64,000 bases of DNA from Prinia subflava. Lineage: Eukaryota > Chordata > Aves > Passeriformes > Cisticolidae. This document shows positions 24,210 to 37,200 of this stretch, in pieces. The stretch lies in assembly GCF_021018805.1 (NCBI RefSeq), contig NC_086248.1:93083239-93147238 (forward strand), read 5' to 3'. Position 1 is the stretch's first letter. Each line of letters starts with the position of its first letter. The notes under the pieces are model-generated. The model had not been told where the DNA came from. It did no database searches and worked only from the letters and a program-made list of their open reading frames with translations. A program made the translations under genes and the position numbers.

Positions 24210-27200
24210 ATTTAAGCACTAGCCCAGCATAGCCAGTGAGTCACGAGAAACAATTTAAGTACAAATAAGCACTGAAACACGAGATGGATGCTGTTGGAAA
24301 ACCCAGAGGCTTATGTGTCCACCACACTGGTCAACCAAAGATTGAAGGCCGTTTTTCCCTAAAGGGCTGAGAAAGGAAAAAGGAAAAGTATTATGTTCTT
24401 GTCCTGTTCTTAGACTTTCCCAGACATCTACTTATGGCCAGTACTGGAGACATATTTGACCAAATGAACTTCTAGTCAGATGCAGGGCCACACTGGTGAA
24501 GTGTTTTGCCTTTTTACAGTCTTCCTATAAATGATATTATTTACAATATAAGTCATAAATGAGAAAAGAAAAAACTATTCAGACTCAGTTTCTTCTGTCA
24601 TTATAGCTTGGCTGATAACACATCTCCATTATTTTAGGTAATATAAAGCCACAGACTGCATCAGGGCCACTGATCTACAAACAGAAGAAATCCCAGCTCC
24701 CCCAGACTTGTATATTTTATTTACTATTTGATCTCCTCCTGCCTACAAAGGCTGAAACTGGAAATAATGCCTAGTTGGGAAAAAAAAAAACAACAAACAA
24801 ACCACCACAGAACAGAGCAAATTCACTCTTAATTAACAGGCCTTCACATGACTTATTCTGTTAATTTTATCCTAGTGTTTACATGTCAAGGTATGGCAGG
24901 ACATATGTGAACGACATTAACTTAGAATTAAGAATGTACCTTAAAAAAAGAAATTAAATCAAAAGATTGAAAGAGAGCACAGAAAGGAATATTTAACTAG
25001 AGCAGCTGGTAATTGCTGTCTCTTCTCCCTTGAGTTTTAGATTTTTTTTCCATTACTTGACTGGATTTCCTCCACTGATGCACATGCTTTGACTTTTTCT
25101 ACATGATATGACATTGGAATGTTATTGCCTGACAAAGCAAGAAATTTTGAAGCCAACTTCTGTTCTATACAGTGAGGAATTGCTGAATTTTCCCTGTTTT
25201 TGTCAGGTATAAAGCACTGTAAGATAAAACCAGTGTTCAGAACAATTGTTGAAACTACACTATTGCATGAATGAACTACGTGAATAAGTCTATCATTTAT
25301 TTTGTTAGGATTTCAACAAGAAAAGAATTTCATCCCTTTAAATCATCATGCTGTTTAGTATTACAGTATTATTTCTATTTTCCATTTTTCAACCTCCAGA
25401 GCTGTAAACCACCACTGATATGCCATGTGGTAGGTCAAAGGTGACCATCTTGAACATAAGATCTTCACAAGGAACTGCAGTTCCCATTTGAAACCTGCTG
25501 GCTCACAGCAGTAAGCTACAAGTTTCCGCAGTTCACAGAGGTAATACGGCCTCTTCCTGCAGCAGCTGCACCAGATAGAAATAACAGACTGATGGCTGAA
25601 GAGGAGTAAGAAAAAACTGGGAACTTCTTCTTTTCTTTATGTCATGTCAGGGCCATGCTGTGCACTTGGCAGGGTAGCCAGGAAGATCAGTCCAGCACCT
25701 TCGGCACTGATGAGGCATAAGCAGTGTCAGATGTCACAAAGCAAAGTCCCCATCAGCCACGAGTGTGGCACAGCAGTGACATGCGAGGGTGAAGCACTGG
25801 AAATTCCAGCAAAATGGAAATTTCTTCAGAATAGTCAAAAAGCCCATAAAAGCCTGTAAAATTCCTGGTGGCCAAAAGCCAATAAAACAGCTCTGCTCCA
25901 TCTAGTCATAAAGCCTCTAGCACAAGGATAGCAGGAACAGTGATGCTTCTGTTCCTAAATGCCAAGGAAAAAACCCATATGAGGCTGTATGAAGCACAAT
26001 TCAGGGGATAACTACAGAGCCAGTACAAGGCACTGAGGGTATGAGCACTGTCTGTTTGAGAAGCATCCTTTCTGTGACATATGTCAATAAAATAATGTTC
26101 CTTTTTATCAGAACCGCAGTCCATTTAGTTCAGCATCCTACCACAGGGTACTGCCTTTGAAGTAGCTGAAAAAAACCTCTTCAGCAAGTGAATATATAAC
26201 CCAATCTGTTCTTGTCTTCATATTCCATCTTCTAACACCCAGAAGTTACCTTCTGAATAAAGGAAGAAAATAATTTTTCTTCCCAGTAATTCTATTAGAA
26301 TTTGCTATGGAGTAGTTGATGTATCAGTTTGTGTCATCTTAAGCACAATTAAAAGGATGAGAAACAAGATCTCAGTATTTATCAATACATTTTTGAAGTG
26401 GCAAACTCTTTACCAGCTACCTTGAAAATGCTTCAATTCCTCTGAAGTGGCAAGTAGTATTAACTCAGCATTTTAAAATTTTCCAAATAATCCTGTGAAC
26501 TGTATATTGTAGCACTTCAACTAATGAGACCAAATTAACTTCAAAGTTTTAAATTAAAGAACTGAAGACAGCCACTGATGTCTAAATGTACTGAGATAAA
26601 ATTAAGCCCGTAATTTACAGCCAAATTCTCTAAAGATGCGCTGTCACAAAGTTAATGTGGAATTGGAGGACAGGGAAAAATACGTTATCAGATATTAATG
26701 ATAAACTCAGCCAAGGCTGAGACCAGCAAAATTTTGGGAGAATTAAACGTGGTAAAGTTATCACCATAAGTTTGTGAGATCTTGGCTTAATCAGCTATTA
26801 CAGAATGAAAAGAATGATTTTTTATGTGTCTTTGCTAAGTGACAAACATAAAAGCTTTCAGTAGGAATTTGCTTCCCATGCAGAATGGGGCCAAGCAGTT
26901 GTAAATAACTAAAAGAGTTTAGACTTTTTCATTATCTTAATGGATCAGGCTGCCAGCACCAGCCAGATCTTGAAGTCTCTAGTTACCTAGCTGTACCTGT
27001 ATATTCCTTGGTGTGTCTTAAAAAAGATCTTTGGACACTGCATTTTTGGGCAGCTACAGCTCTTCATGTATGAGTGAGCATGTTTCTATAACTTCATAAC
27101 CATTTTGTTTATTTAGATGGGAACTTTTTTATATTGTTGCAATTTCTTAGTATTTTCATGCTATGCTAGCCCAGAAGTATCAGGTCACCTTTTTGCATAC

Positions 27201-28400
27201 TTTTATTTCTTTGTAATTCATTAAAAAAACCCAAAAAAAAGTAGAGAGAAAAAAACACCCCATAAAACCTGCTTCCCATTTTTATACAACTGTCCCAATA
27301 AAGCACTTAAAAATATATAACGATTGTAATGAGCAAGTGCATTTTCCTTGTGATTTTCAATCACAATTGTAAATTTGATTCCTGCTCCAGCCCCCACTAA
27401 AGTCCACAACAGTGTTGACATTGGCCTCAATAAAGTCACAGTTTGATCCTCTAGGAGCTTACAGGTGTTTCCAAGCAGAAGGTATGAAGAAATATGGGCA
27501 GGTATATGCATGTTTGTGACAGCAACAGAGGCCACACCTCTATCTTGTATTCTAAAACTATGTACTCAAGCAGTTTCTTCAAATAACGTGAGGGCTTGGC
27601 TGAAAGGGGCTTTGTTGACTGCTAAAGACTTAACAAAATGAACTCTTCAAAATGTGCAATTTTACTGGATCTTTGTAACTAAACTTATTTTCTGAAAAAA
27701 GTCACTTTCTGCTAGCATCTAATTGAAAAAATAATCTGATTACAATGAATCCCTCTGAAGGAGGTCTGAGTATCTTCAGATGCATGAATTTTTGCAAGGT
27801 GGTACTGACCAGGCTACTACAGCAAAACACTGGCTGCCTTCATCATGGAGACTCAGCTCTTCTTCTCGGTAAATGACCTACAGCAGTGTGGGACAGTTTT
27901 CTGATTTTTGTGTGCTCTTTCTTATCTTCTCAAACGGTGCAAGGCACAGCTTAGACCAGAAAGCAAGCAGAGCATTCTGTAGGAGAGAACAACTTTGTTC
28001 AAAACCACAGCACCATGAAGCCGACAGGCTTTACTGGCACGAGACTTTTTTATTATTATTATTTTCACCGTGCAAGCAAGAGCAGTCCTGTTACAAGGCA
28101 AAATTAGTTAACAGAGCAAGATCATACAGCATAGTAGGGGAGCCCTGCCGTTCCTTGCAGAAAGAACGTCAGAAGTGAAAGGAGGAGGTATTAAATGCAA
28201 TTCCCTGCTGCTTGCTCTCTTAAGGCACCGGCAGCTCTCCACTGGAAGCCTGCTAGCTGCAATCAAAGTTTGCCCTGAGAGACCTTCTCCAACACAAAGC
28301 TGTAAGCACCAGCAACACACCAGACTAGAAAGCTCCTACTAAATTTTAGCACAGTCCTGGAAGCCTTACGTGAATGAGGGTCCTCAGTTCTGCCATTTCC
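24210..28400. other. AT-rich DNA, nothing identified
   Basis: No gene, RNA or transposon was recognised. Base composition rises towards the CpG island only after about 28.2 kb. Confidence 0.5.
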
Positions 28401-28423
28401 GAGTGAGGCTCTACAGGATTTCC

Positions 28424-28604
28424 CAGGATCACAGGGCACTGGCGGTGGGAAGGGAGCTCTGGAAGCTGTTTGGTCCAGCACCCTGCTGCAGCAGGGCCAC
28501 GCAGAGCTGGAGGCCCGGAGCCGTGTCCGGGCGGCTTTCGAATGTTTGCTAGGAGGACGGAGAGCTCACCGGGCAACCTGTGCCTGTGCTCTGCCAGCCT
28601 CACG
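28424..28604 (-). mobile_element. CR1 LINE 3' fragment, antisense
   Basis: Read on the plus strand, the sequence is the reverse complement of the CR1 3' region. Landmarks in order are AGGATCACAGGGCACTGG, GTGGGAAGGGAGCTCTGGA, TGGTCCAGCACCCTGCTG, CAGCAGGGCCACGCAGAGC, CGTGTCCGGGCGGCTTTCGA, GGGCAACCTGTGCC and TGTGCTCTGCCAGCCTCAC. It is truncated and has no coding capacity. It is unusually rich in CpG for a CR1 copy and forms the left edge of the CpG island, suggesting that it has stayed unmethylated in the germ line. Confidence 0.82.
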
Positions 28605-28864
28605 GGGCAGGGATTCCCGGCGTCCAGGGAGTGCCCGCTGTGTCCCCATGGCCCCCGGTGTCACTGGGCGCCCCTTGGAAGGGCTCCGCTCCGCCCGCTG
28701 CCCTCCCGCTGCCCCGGGAGCCGCGGTGCCCTCAGGCAGAGAGAGGCAGCGGAGGAGGGAAGGAGGGAGGGAGCCCCGGTCCCACACAGCCCGGGGAGAA
28801 GCGCCGTGCCCTGCCTCGGCCGTGCCCACCCCTGGCAGGCTGCCCCGCAGCCATCCACACCCTC

Positions 28865-28936
28865 CCGTCCGTCCGTCCATCCATCCATCCATCCATCCAT
28901 CCATCCATCCATCCATCCATCCATCCATCCATCCAT
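28865..28936. repeat. (CCGT)3(CCAT)15 tetranucleotide microsatellite
   Basis: Three CCGT units (28865-28876) run into 15 perfect CCAT units (28877-28936) inside the CpG island. It reads as a Pro-Ser-Ile-His or Met-Asp-Gly-Trp repeat in translation, which is an artefact. Confidence 0.97.
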
Positions 28937-29023
28937 GCATCCCCGCTCCCCTCGGGGGCTCTCCTCCCGCAGCAGCAGCAGCGGCGGCGTTGGCGGGGGC
29001 ACTCGGAGCGGCTCCGGGCGCTG

Positions 29024-29033
29024 CTATTTATGG
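29024..29033. promoter_or_regulatory. CArG-like / TATA-like box
   Basis: CTATTTATGG is one base off the serum response factor CArG box CC(A/T)6GG. On the minus strand it reads CCATAAATAG, a TATA-like box. It is an AT island in otherwise very GC-rich DNA, so it stands out. Confidence 0.45.
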
Positions 29034-29043
29034 CTCAGGCGCG

Positions 29044-29053
29044 CTATTTTTAG
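29044..29053. promoter_or_regulatory. MEF2-type box
   Basis: CTATTTTTAG is a perfect match to the MEF2 consensus YTA(A/T)4TAR. It starts exactly 20 bp after the CArG-like box, that is about two helical turns, so both would face the same side of the DNA. On the minus strand it reads CTAAAAATAG and could also serve as a TATA element. Confidence 0.5.
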
Positions 29054-29290
29054 AGCCAGCCGGGCCCGGCTCCGCAGCCGAGGCTGGCGGGGCGTGAGGG
29101 GCCGGGAGCGGCGCGGGCCCGCAGCGCTGGCACACGGGCGGCCGCCGAGACCCGGGGAAGGCTCCGCCGGGCACACGGAACATTTGGGGTTCAGCCCCTC
29201 GGGGCGGCCCGGAGAGGCCCAGAGGAGCTCCTGCGCCGAAAGTCCGAGGTGTGAGCATGGCCCAAGCGAGCGCAAGCGCAATATTGGCGG

Positions 29291-31010
29291 TCAGCAGGCC
29301 CTGCGAGGGCTGTGCCTCACTGCCCCTCTGAACCGGGCATCTCTGAAGGTGTCACCCAAAACACAAGGTCTGAAAGCAGGAATGCTCCCCACACATTTAA
29401 TGTTCAGGGCGATGTTAATGGTGTAAAGAGCTATTGATTGAGATGAACACTTGAAGCCTAAGTATCAGTCATAAAAGTGCTCAGTTATCAATATTCAGTC
29501 TTTGGAGCTATCGTAGAAACAGGCATTATTGTGGGAGTTCATCAGCTTTTTTGAGAGCGTGCACTCACCCTGAAGGGTACGTCCTCTCTTTCCTTGGAAC
29601 GTTAAATTCACATTCAACTTAAAGGGAGCCACGTGTGTGTAATGAACCAGCGAATAGCCCAGGGCACGCACTCTCTATCACTGCCCTCCATTATCTGCGT
29701 GAAGTGACCAGAGGATAAATTAGGCCCCATGTGAGCACTACCCTGACATTTCCTGCAGTTTTTAAAAAATTGTTTATCCAGAACTCTGTGTCCACTCCCT
29801 GTCAGATCATGCAGCTCCCCAAGAAGCTGCTGAGAAGCTGTCTAGCAGTGTAGAGCTGGAACTGAAGAAACCTCAGTGGAAGAGTAGAGGTCATAGGATC
29901 AGGCAAAAACTTTATACCAGAGGAAAGCATAGGCTTGTGTAAATTTGAAGCAAAATCCTCACAAGATTGTTAGCAGGAATAAAATCTAGCATTTTCAGAG
30001 CCCAGATAGTGTTTTAGCACTTCACCTGGAGGAATATTTTACTTAACAGGCAGTTATAATACACTCTTACATATTGTGCCCGAGCCACGGCAGAGAATCA
30101 GCTTTGTTTTAGCCAGTGGGTTTCACCACTGTAGAGTAAGAGGTGAGGAAGGGCACTCTGAGTAGAACATACTGATCACTGGTGCTCCTTGTGTATACAT
30201 TAAGAGGTTTAAACATCCATACCATGCCCCAGAAAAGAGTCTAAGTTTTAGCACATAAATTGTTGCAGTGTCTTGCCATTCTTTACGTAGAGAGTGACCT
30301 GCTGTTTCAGAGTCATCCTAAAAGTCCCCTCTCTGAAAATCATCTTCAGCCCAAGTGAAGGGCATATAGGGCAAGAATGGATCTAGAATGGAGCAGTAAT
30401 TGTACAAGAGGGAGGTTAAACTTCCAGCTTCAGAGAATTGTTCGATGTTTTCAGTCACTTCAAAAAATATGCTCATGTGCCAAGTGGAAGGCAGACTCCC
30501 TACCTAAAGTCTCCAGATTAATTAAACCAGGCAACTGAACATTTTTGTAATTTAACTTCTTGTCTTCTAGCAGATCACCACAAGTGACAAACGTTCTTAA
30601 GACTAAGCTATGTTTTAAATTTCACCTAGGCAGTTAATTTGCATAGAAATAACTGAGTAGTCCTTTAATTATCCCATAGTTCTGTTGAAGATAGACGAGA
30701 GCTATAGCTCATACTCTCCCAGTTATGTTGGTGTAGCAAGAATAACAAGTAGCTAGAAAAAAAAGCATTTTTGTTATTGAAGTCAGGACACGCATGTCCG
30801 AATTCACACAGGGAACAGATGTCATAAGTAAGAAGATACTATTTATCCACAGTCGCCGTTTGGGGTGGAACCAAGAGAAAGTTGCGTAGATCACACGCCT
30901 GCAATGAAGAAAAGTTTCTCTTAATGTGCTGTTTCTTTTACAACCAAGATAAGCTTTTTACATCCTTAAAATACCTACTTTTCTCCCATCAATCATTGTT
31001 TTGATTAAAG
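29291..31010. other. Non-coding DNA downstream of the CpG island
   Basis: No gene was recognised. The part at about 29560-29760 has few repeats, no long frame and a mixed composition that could belong to a conserved regulatory element, but nothing specific can be shown. Confidence 0.4.
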
Positions 31011-31149
31011 AGGAGGAAAACCAAAACAAACATCTTATGTAGAAGATACAGAGGTATTTTGAAGAGCTTCCTTTACAAGCACTCCTCTTGAGAGCCTGTC
31101 TCCCTCATAAAGTGGATCTCTAGTCTGAACTACCCTTCTCTGTGAACAG
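31011..31149 (+). ncRNA. Possible non-coding (5' UTR or lncRNA) exon
   Basis: An acceptor with a good pyrimidine tract (TTTTCTCCCATCAATCATTG, then TTTTGATTAAAG ending at 31010) and a consensus donor (CAG|GTAAGT, GT at 31150-31151) frame a 139-bp segment. All three frames contain stops, so it would be untranslated. It lies 1.8 kb downstream of the donor-like site in the CpG island, a spacing compatible with a second 5' UTR exon or a lncRNA exon. Chance pairing is the main alternative. Confidence 0.2.
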
Positions 31150-32090
31150 GTAAGTTTTTATGCTTTTATTGTCTTTTCATGTAGGGCAGGTTTGTGGCTT
31201 ATATTTAATTAGCATATCTTATGCTGGCACTCTTGAAAATGAAAAAAAACCAGGTTTGCTGAAAGTAAACTATTAAAGAAATTCAGAATGCTGAGGAATA
31301 GGCAAGAGAGAAAGATCATCAAATAGCAAATTGCTGGTTATCTTCACAAAGAAAAATAAGCTGTCTGCTGTTCTTTCTTCCTTTTCATTAATTAGACTTA
31401 GCAGTTTATCTTCATGCTCACCATGTTAGAGTTCTGCTTACAGCCTTACTTTGGTTAAACTCAGTAACAAGATTTTTTTTGAAGACCCAGTTTTGCAAGA
31501 ATAGGGCAGTCTCAATCTTACTGTACACAACTTCTGATTTGATATGTTTCTGGACAATGTTTGTCTCATAGTTAAAGAAAGAAATACAACTCTTTCAAAG
31601 TGATTTGGTCAAAGTTATACATGGTGTTTGGCTTTGCAAATGTTTAAGATTAAGCAACTTTTTTATTTTAATTCACAAGTGGGAATAAGAAGCTTTGAAC
31701 TTTAAACTTGATTATTGTGACATGCCAGTTATATTGTTATTTTCACTTTTTCTGATACAATTTGGTCAGGAGACAACATAAAATGAAGTAATAATAAATA
31801 TTGGTCTGATTCTGTAACCTTTTATTTGTGTGAGTAATAGCACTGAGACTGGAGGGATTGCTACTCCTACAGGTAGAAGAACAGTGATGGGAACATTTTG
31901 TTTCTTAAAGATTCAATTCATTAATAAAATATAAGAAAGATGTACAAAAATTCAGTGTTGCTGGACTTTTCAAGAGGCACAGCAACTAAACAAACAGTTG
32001 AATGATCTAGCAGCAGCAGGAGACCTGCTAATGCAAATACTTAGTGGTGTGACTCATAAAAAACAAGCTGAAAGAAAAACATTAACTAGC

Positions 32091-32159
32091 TTGCCCTTTC
32101 TCCTCTCTCCTTCCCTCCCTCCTTCCCTCCTATCTGCTTCCCTCTCCCCCCATCCTCTA
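32091..32159. repeat. CT-rich pyrimidine tract
   Basis: An imperfect mix of TTCCCTCC/CCTT units, strongly strand-asymmetric (almost pure pyrimidine). Confidence 0.85.
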
Positions 32160-34212
32160 TCTTATAAGCAAAAGCAGATAAACACCACAGAATTTTTCCC
32201 TGCTTGTGTGTGGTATATCCTAAAGAATTGGTAAGGAAGGCAAAAGTGTGATGTCATTCCATTTTAAATTGTAAACCAATCTATGTCAGTCTTCCTCTTG
32301 CTGAATCCCCCAAAGAGGTCTAAAGAGCTTTTCTATCTGTGTTACTACATTTGTTAGTCACCATCTCAGTGTATAGGGCTAATCCAAACACAGAGAACAA
32401 TCCTGGAGTAAAAAAAGCCATCAAGTCTAGGACTTCAGTTGTAGTAGTGCTGCAAAAATCCCTTAGAGGCTTAAGAACCTAATTTGCAGAACCATAACTA
32501 TCAGACATAGTTGTATAATCCCAGCCTTCAGCAATCCTAATCCATCTGTGGGATTTTCATATGAATTAATATTGTCCTTTAGTTCTCTGCCTTCTTTCTC
32601 TCTGTGTTTCTTTCGGTGGATACTGTTAAATACTGGGTGTACTGTGATGTGTTTAGAGTTTTCTCTGCAGTTGTCTGTGGCTTTATTATTCTAAATTTTC
32701 TTTCCAGGAAGCTGCAGTCACATGAGCTTAACCAACATACCTCTCACATTGCAAAGTGGTCACATCAGCAAAGGGTCACATTTGAGTCAATGTGAGATTC
32801 AAATTATTAGAATTGAAAAGTATTTATTGGTTGTGGTTGCCATATACAATTATCACTCAGGGAGGAGACCATTCTCTTAAGGGGCTCCCCAAAGCACAGA
32901 TTTTACTTCTTTAGAGAAATTACCAACTTTCAATGCTTACATTACCCTGTGAACATCCGTGGAGATTGTGCATATTGCAACTCCAAGCACGCCATAAAGA
33001 CTGCAGAATTAAGATGCTGGTGAAATTATTCCAACATCTTCTTTTTTTATATGGGATGTAAAAAATCTGCATTCTCACTCATCACCAAGCTAAACTGATG
33101 GGTACTTAGAAATATACTTACATCTGCTCATTTTTCTCCAGACTACATCTTCATGGCACAGTTATAAATTACTCTTGTTTTTTTGCTGAAGTTTAAAAAG
33201 TAAAATCTATCCTTACTATTTCTCATCTAATATATAAATAGCTTGCTTTGTTTCTTGGAAACCTTAATTCTCACTGAAATAAACTGGTAGAGGAACAAGT
33301 TTCTAAAATACATGTTTCCAACCACTGGGAGGAAGTCTATTTTACTAGTATATTTATCATTAATCTGCAGGAATGATCCAGAAACTCAAACCAGCAGGAA
33401 GGATAAAAATATTAAGGCAAGCCCTAAATAACTTGTTGACAGAGAAGATTTAGAAATAAAGTTAACCTCAATCTCAGCTACAGTGGCCACTTGCCACTTG
33501 GGTTTTGCATAGCATTTGCATTTTATTCTGTGCTTTTTACTGGTTCATCAAACATCTGTAGAATGGGCACTGTGCCTTGAGCCTTCATAGGAAACGACAC
33601 AGCTGAATGCAGCACCATAAGAGAAGGCCGGATTTGGGAGTGGTGCAACAAGTCTGTTCTCTAAGCCTGGTTGAGGGTACAGCATCAGTACCCTCAGGTC
33701 GTGATACAGGCTTTGTAGGCAGGGCCGGCTGAATCTAGATGTCCTGAAATAATGGAGCTAATTAAGCATTACAGTGATGAAGTAGCTCAGCCTTGATGAA
33801 CTCATCCACCAGCCATATGGAGCACTGCAGGAGTTCTGTGTCTGGAGTGACACTCAAGATAGAAATGTTCAGGCTGATAAAGGAGAGTATCTTGAGGCCA
33901 TGTGTCAAGTTAGGCTTGGAGTGGAGGAGTTAACATCTTCACCTGAGACTTTGCTGAGTATTGCTTTTCTGTGTGCACTGCAGAAGATGCATCTGCACCG
34001 TGAAAGGAAGGATGAATACAGATTCAGTCTGTTTAAAAAAGAAAAGAAAAGAAAGATCAAATATAGGTTTGCTGTCTGAGCTTAACTTTTCCAAAATAAA
34101 ACTCATGATCCAATGATTCCAAGCCCTTCACATTCAAAGGAAAAACAAATAATATAAATGCTGATGGACATGTATGAAATTTAGTTCATGGTATTAGCAA
34201 GAATTCAAATTA

Positions 34213-34251
34213 TTACTGTAAGTAGTCATTGTAAGTATCATTGTAAGTAAT
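34213..34251. repeat. Three-copy CATTGTAAGTAT-like tandem repeat
   Basis: Three imperfect 12-13 bp units each contain TGTAAGTA. The splice-donor-like words inside them are repeat artefacts. Confidence 0.75.
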
Positions 34252-37200
34252 GTAATTATTTCATTAACAAGTTTAAAAATAATTAGATGAATCTGTTTTA
34301 TAATATTTTCAACAGATCTCAGTCTGGGTGTAGATGGATAATCCTTGAAATTGTCTGCTGAAATATTTAATATTTGTTACAAGGGCACATTCCATGGCAT
34401 TGCCATGTCATGTGTTACCTTGGCTGTAACATTATATTGCCTAAATCACTATGAAAGCACAGTTCAATGCATTGTGCAAGAGACCTGGTGACTGCTTCCC
34501 AGCAATGATGAGAATGAGTTATGAGCCTCTCTGCTTCTTCCTAAAATAACAGGGAATGAATTTCATGTGGGCAAACACTTGACTCATTCTTCTTGGAACT
34601 GATAGCTTACCACACAGGACTTGGAGGCTGCTCAGTGAACCAGTCCATGGTTCACAGGAAGAAGAAGCCTCCAGAGGAGCTCAGACACTCAAAGAATAGC
34701 ATTCTTGGCCAAAAATAACTCTGAGCACTGAAAACAAATTGAAAAAAAGTGTTGGTCTACTTGTAAATCTGTTGCAGCAACATGTACCTCCAGTCACATC
34801 TGAGAGATGAATGGTACATCCATCTTTGTCTCTTCGCTCTTCTGTTTCCAACCAAAGCTTCTTCCCAACCAAACCAGCACTACATAGGATATACATAGGC
34901 TTGTGACCGTGAGTCACAGGATCTATGTCAGCTGCTGCTGGCGAGGACCCTGGTGCAAGATGTGAAGGTAAGAACGGCTGCCTTGGGGCAATTGCAATGA
35001 TACGGAGATATCTGCACAGGGGCTGAGAAAGGCAGGAGGGCTGAGGATAGGCTGGAACTGTAGCAATGGCAGTGTGAGAGTGGGACAGTCCCACATAGGA
35101 TGCTGTACAAGCAGGTGGGATAGGCTCCATCCTTGGAGTGTCCTGAATGAATGTGCAAAGGATGCAGTGCACCACATTGTGTTGGGGGTTTCAGCAATGT
35201 TCCGTATGGATGTGTGTGAACGTGGGTGTTGGGGTGGGATGTACCCAGAATAGCAGAATCAATACATCTCTCCTATCTCTTCACACCCGCTGGTGAACTG
35301 GAGGTCACCTTCCCTCCTGCATCCTCCACAGATGCTGTCTGGCTTGCTCTCGGGTCTGTAGCAGACTGTGAGGAATGGCATGGCCAAGTTTTTGAGTCTA
35401 TGTGTTTTGTCTTGACTGACAGACTTCTGCAGACACTTTGGCACAAAGTAGAAAATGGCTCACTGACAGCAGAAGGAATATGTCCCTCTTGGAGATGTGA
35501 ATTCTTCCTTGGATGAAGGAGCTGCTGTGTACTGCCAAGCCAGCATTCTTGCTGAATGTTAGGTTTCCAAATTAAAAAAAATTATTTAACTGTACACAAG
35601 GCAATATGTGCTATGAAATGCTGCAGTGCCATTAATCTTTATGGACTATTGTGTAGGTAGGGAACCAAACCCAAATGTACCTACATACCTGTTTCCTGCA
35701 TCTGTGTTCCCTTCCCTACTCCCTGAGCAACAACTCCTTCATGACAGTAATAAAACATTCATTCCTCGCTCACGATTTTAAATAGGGGGATAAGGAGAGT
35801 GATCAGCCTGACAAGAGAGAGGGAAAGGGTCTGGAAATATTTGGTGATAGTAGGAAGGAGAAGAATTGATCATTCTGCAGAGTGTGGTCACTCCTCATTC
35901 TTTTGCTTCTGAAAATATATAATACCAGTACTGAAACCAGGGAAACTACAATCTTTGCTATCCCTGGGAAAATTTCAGGTATGCCTGCTCCAAGAAATAT
36001 ACTTAATATCCTCGTTTGTATGCTGACAAATCATCCTTCATTCCAGAAATGGCACGAGTCTCCAAGGAAAGAATAACTTTTCTCTTCCAGAGTACTCATG
36101 GCCTGAGGCTGATCTCTGTAAGCTGTGTACAACTGAGGTTTCTCTGCACTGGGAAATTATATTCATGTTGGAACAGGAATGCAGGAAATTAATGTGGTAA
36201 CAAACACTGTGCTAAACACAACCATCTATATTTGGAGTTGCACTCTCTTTTGTGCTAAATCCTGCTTACCTACACAGGAAGTTATAAAAGGATCTTGAAG
36301 TGGACAAACTTATTAGAATCAGAGTCTTTAAACAATACATGGAATATACCAATTGGAAAGACATGTTTTAATACAACTTACTGATGTAAAGAGAGCATAA
36401 AACAAGTAATCTAAAGGAGATTTACCATTGTCTAAATTGGGCATAGCAGCTTCATGCTGAAGTTGAGTTTGTACTTGATAACAGAGAAAACAAAATAAAA
36501 AACCTCGTGAGTGTCTGCATAGACTCAATGAGGATCATGTTTTTGTTTTAGTATGCTAGAAGAAATATGATTAACACGGTTATGTTCTCCTAAAGACACA
36601 TGTGTCAAAAAAACCTAGGAAGCATCCAGCACCATTTGCCCATTCCTGCAGAGGGTTAGGAGGTGCCATTTAAAAATGGCAGGCCATGACTGACATGAAA
36701 ATCCCATTTGTTAAATGTCTGTTAGGACCAAACTGCCCCTGTTTGTTCTATCCAGCTACTGGTTTTGTGTTGCATCACTAGGAGTGCTTCATGCTACAAA
36801 ATGTTATTTTTGAACACAGATAGTTTTTATTTGCTTTCTCTGAGAATTGCCATATATAAGTACATGTAATGGGTTTGAACAAATCATAATAACACTGGAA
36901 ATATTAGACAGTAACTACTTAATCCTGCAGTGATTTTATTATTTTTTTCTTTGTTACAAAGGTAGTGAGAGTGATTGAAATGTTAATCTAGAATATTTAC
37001 TAGCGCATTATGTCTATGTTTAATTCACATTGCAGAGCTGTGGGTTAAAGACAGGTTCACTATTAGAAAAATACGAAATTCTTGGATCTCTGCAGTTTTG
37101 ACTTAATTTTACTTGTTTTCTGCCCACAGGGTGTAAAACAATGATCAAACAGTTGGCAAGCCTTATATGACTTTGATATTGTTGTATCCTAACAACAACA

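Larger units (their letters stand above)
28424..29290. promoter_or_regulatory. CpG island, probable promoter region
   Basis: This is the only part of the window with sustained high GC and frequent CpG, apart from the LTR at 56 kb. From about 28490 to 29290 CpGs occur every few bases, with several GC-box-like GGGCGG words. Composition drops back to AT-rich on both sides. In birds such islands usually mark transcription start regions. Direction is not decided: the central boxes can act as TATA-like elements on either strand, while a donor-like GAG|GTGTGAG (GT at 29249-29250) favours a plus-strand first exon. The long arginine/proline-rich frames through the island result from stop-poor GC-rich DNA. 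Confidence 0.75.

Noticed and set aside
28470..29426. 318-codon open frame on the plus strand
   Set aside because: It runs through the CR1 fragment, the CCAT array and the CpG island; composition is Arg/Pro/Ser-rich with a PSIH repeat. Long stop-free frames are expected by chance in such GC-rich DNA, and shadow frames are open on both strands.
34681..35175. 164-codon minus-strand frame with two overlapping frames
   Set aside because: Composition is irregular, three frames of the same strand are open together, and no domain could be recognised.
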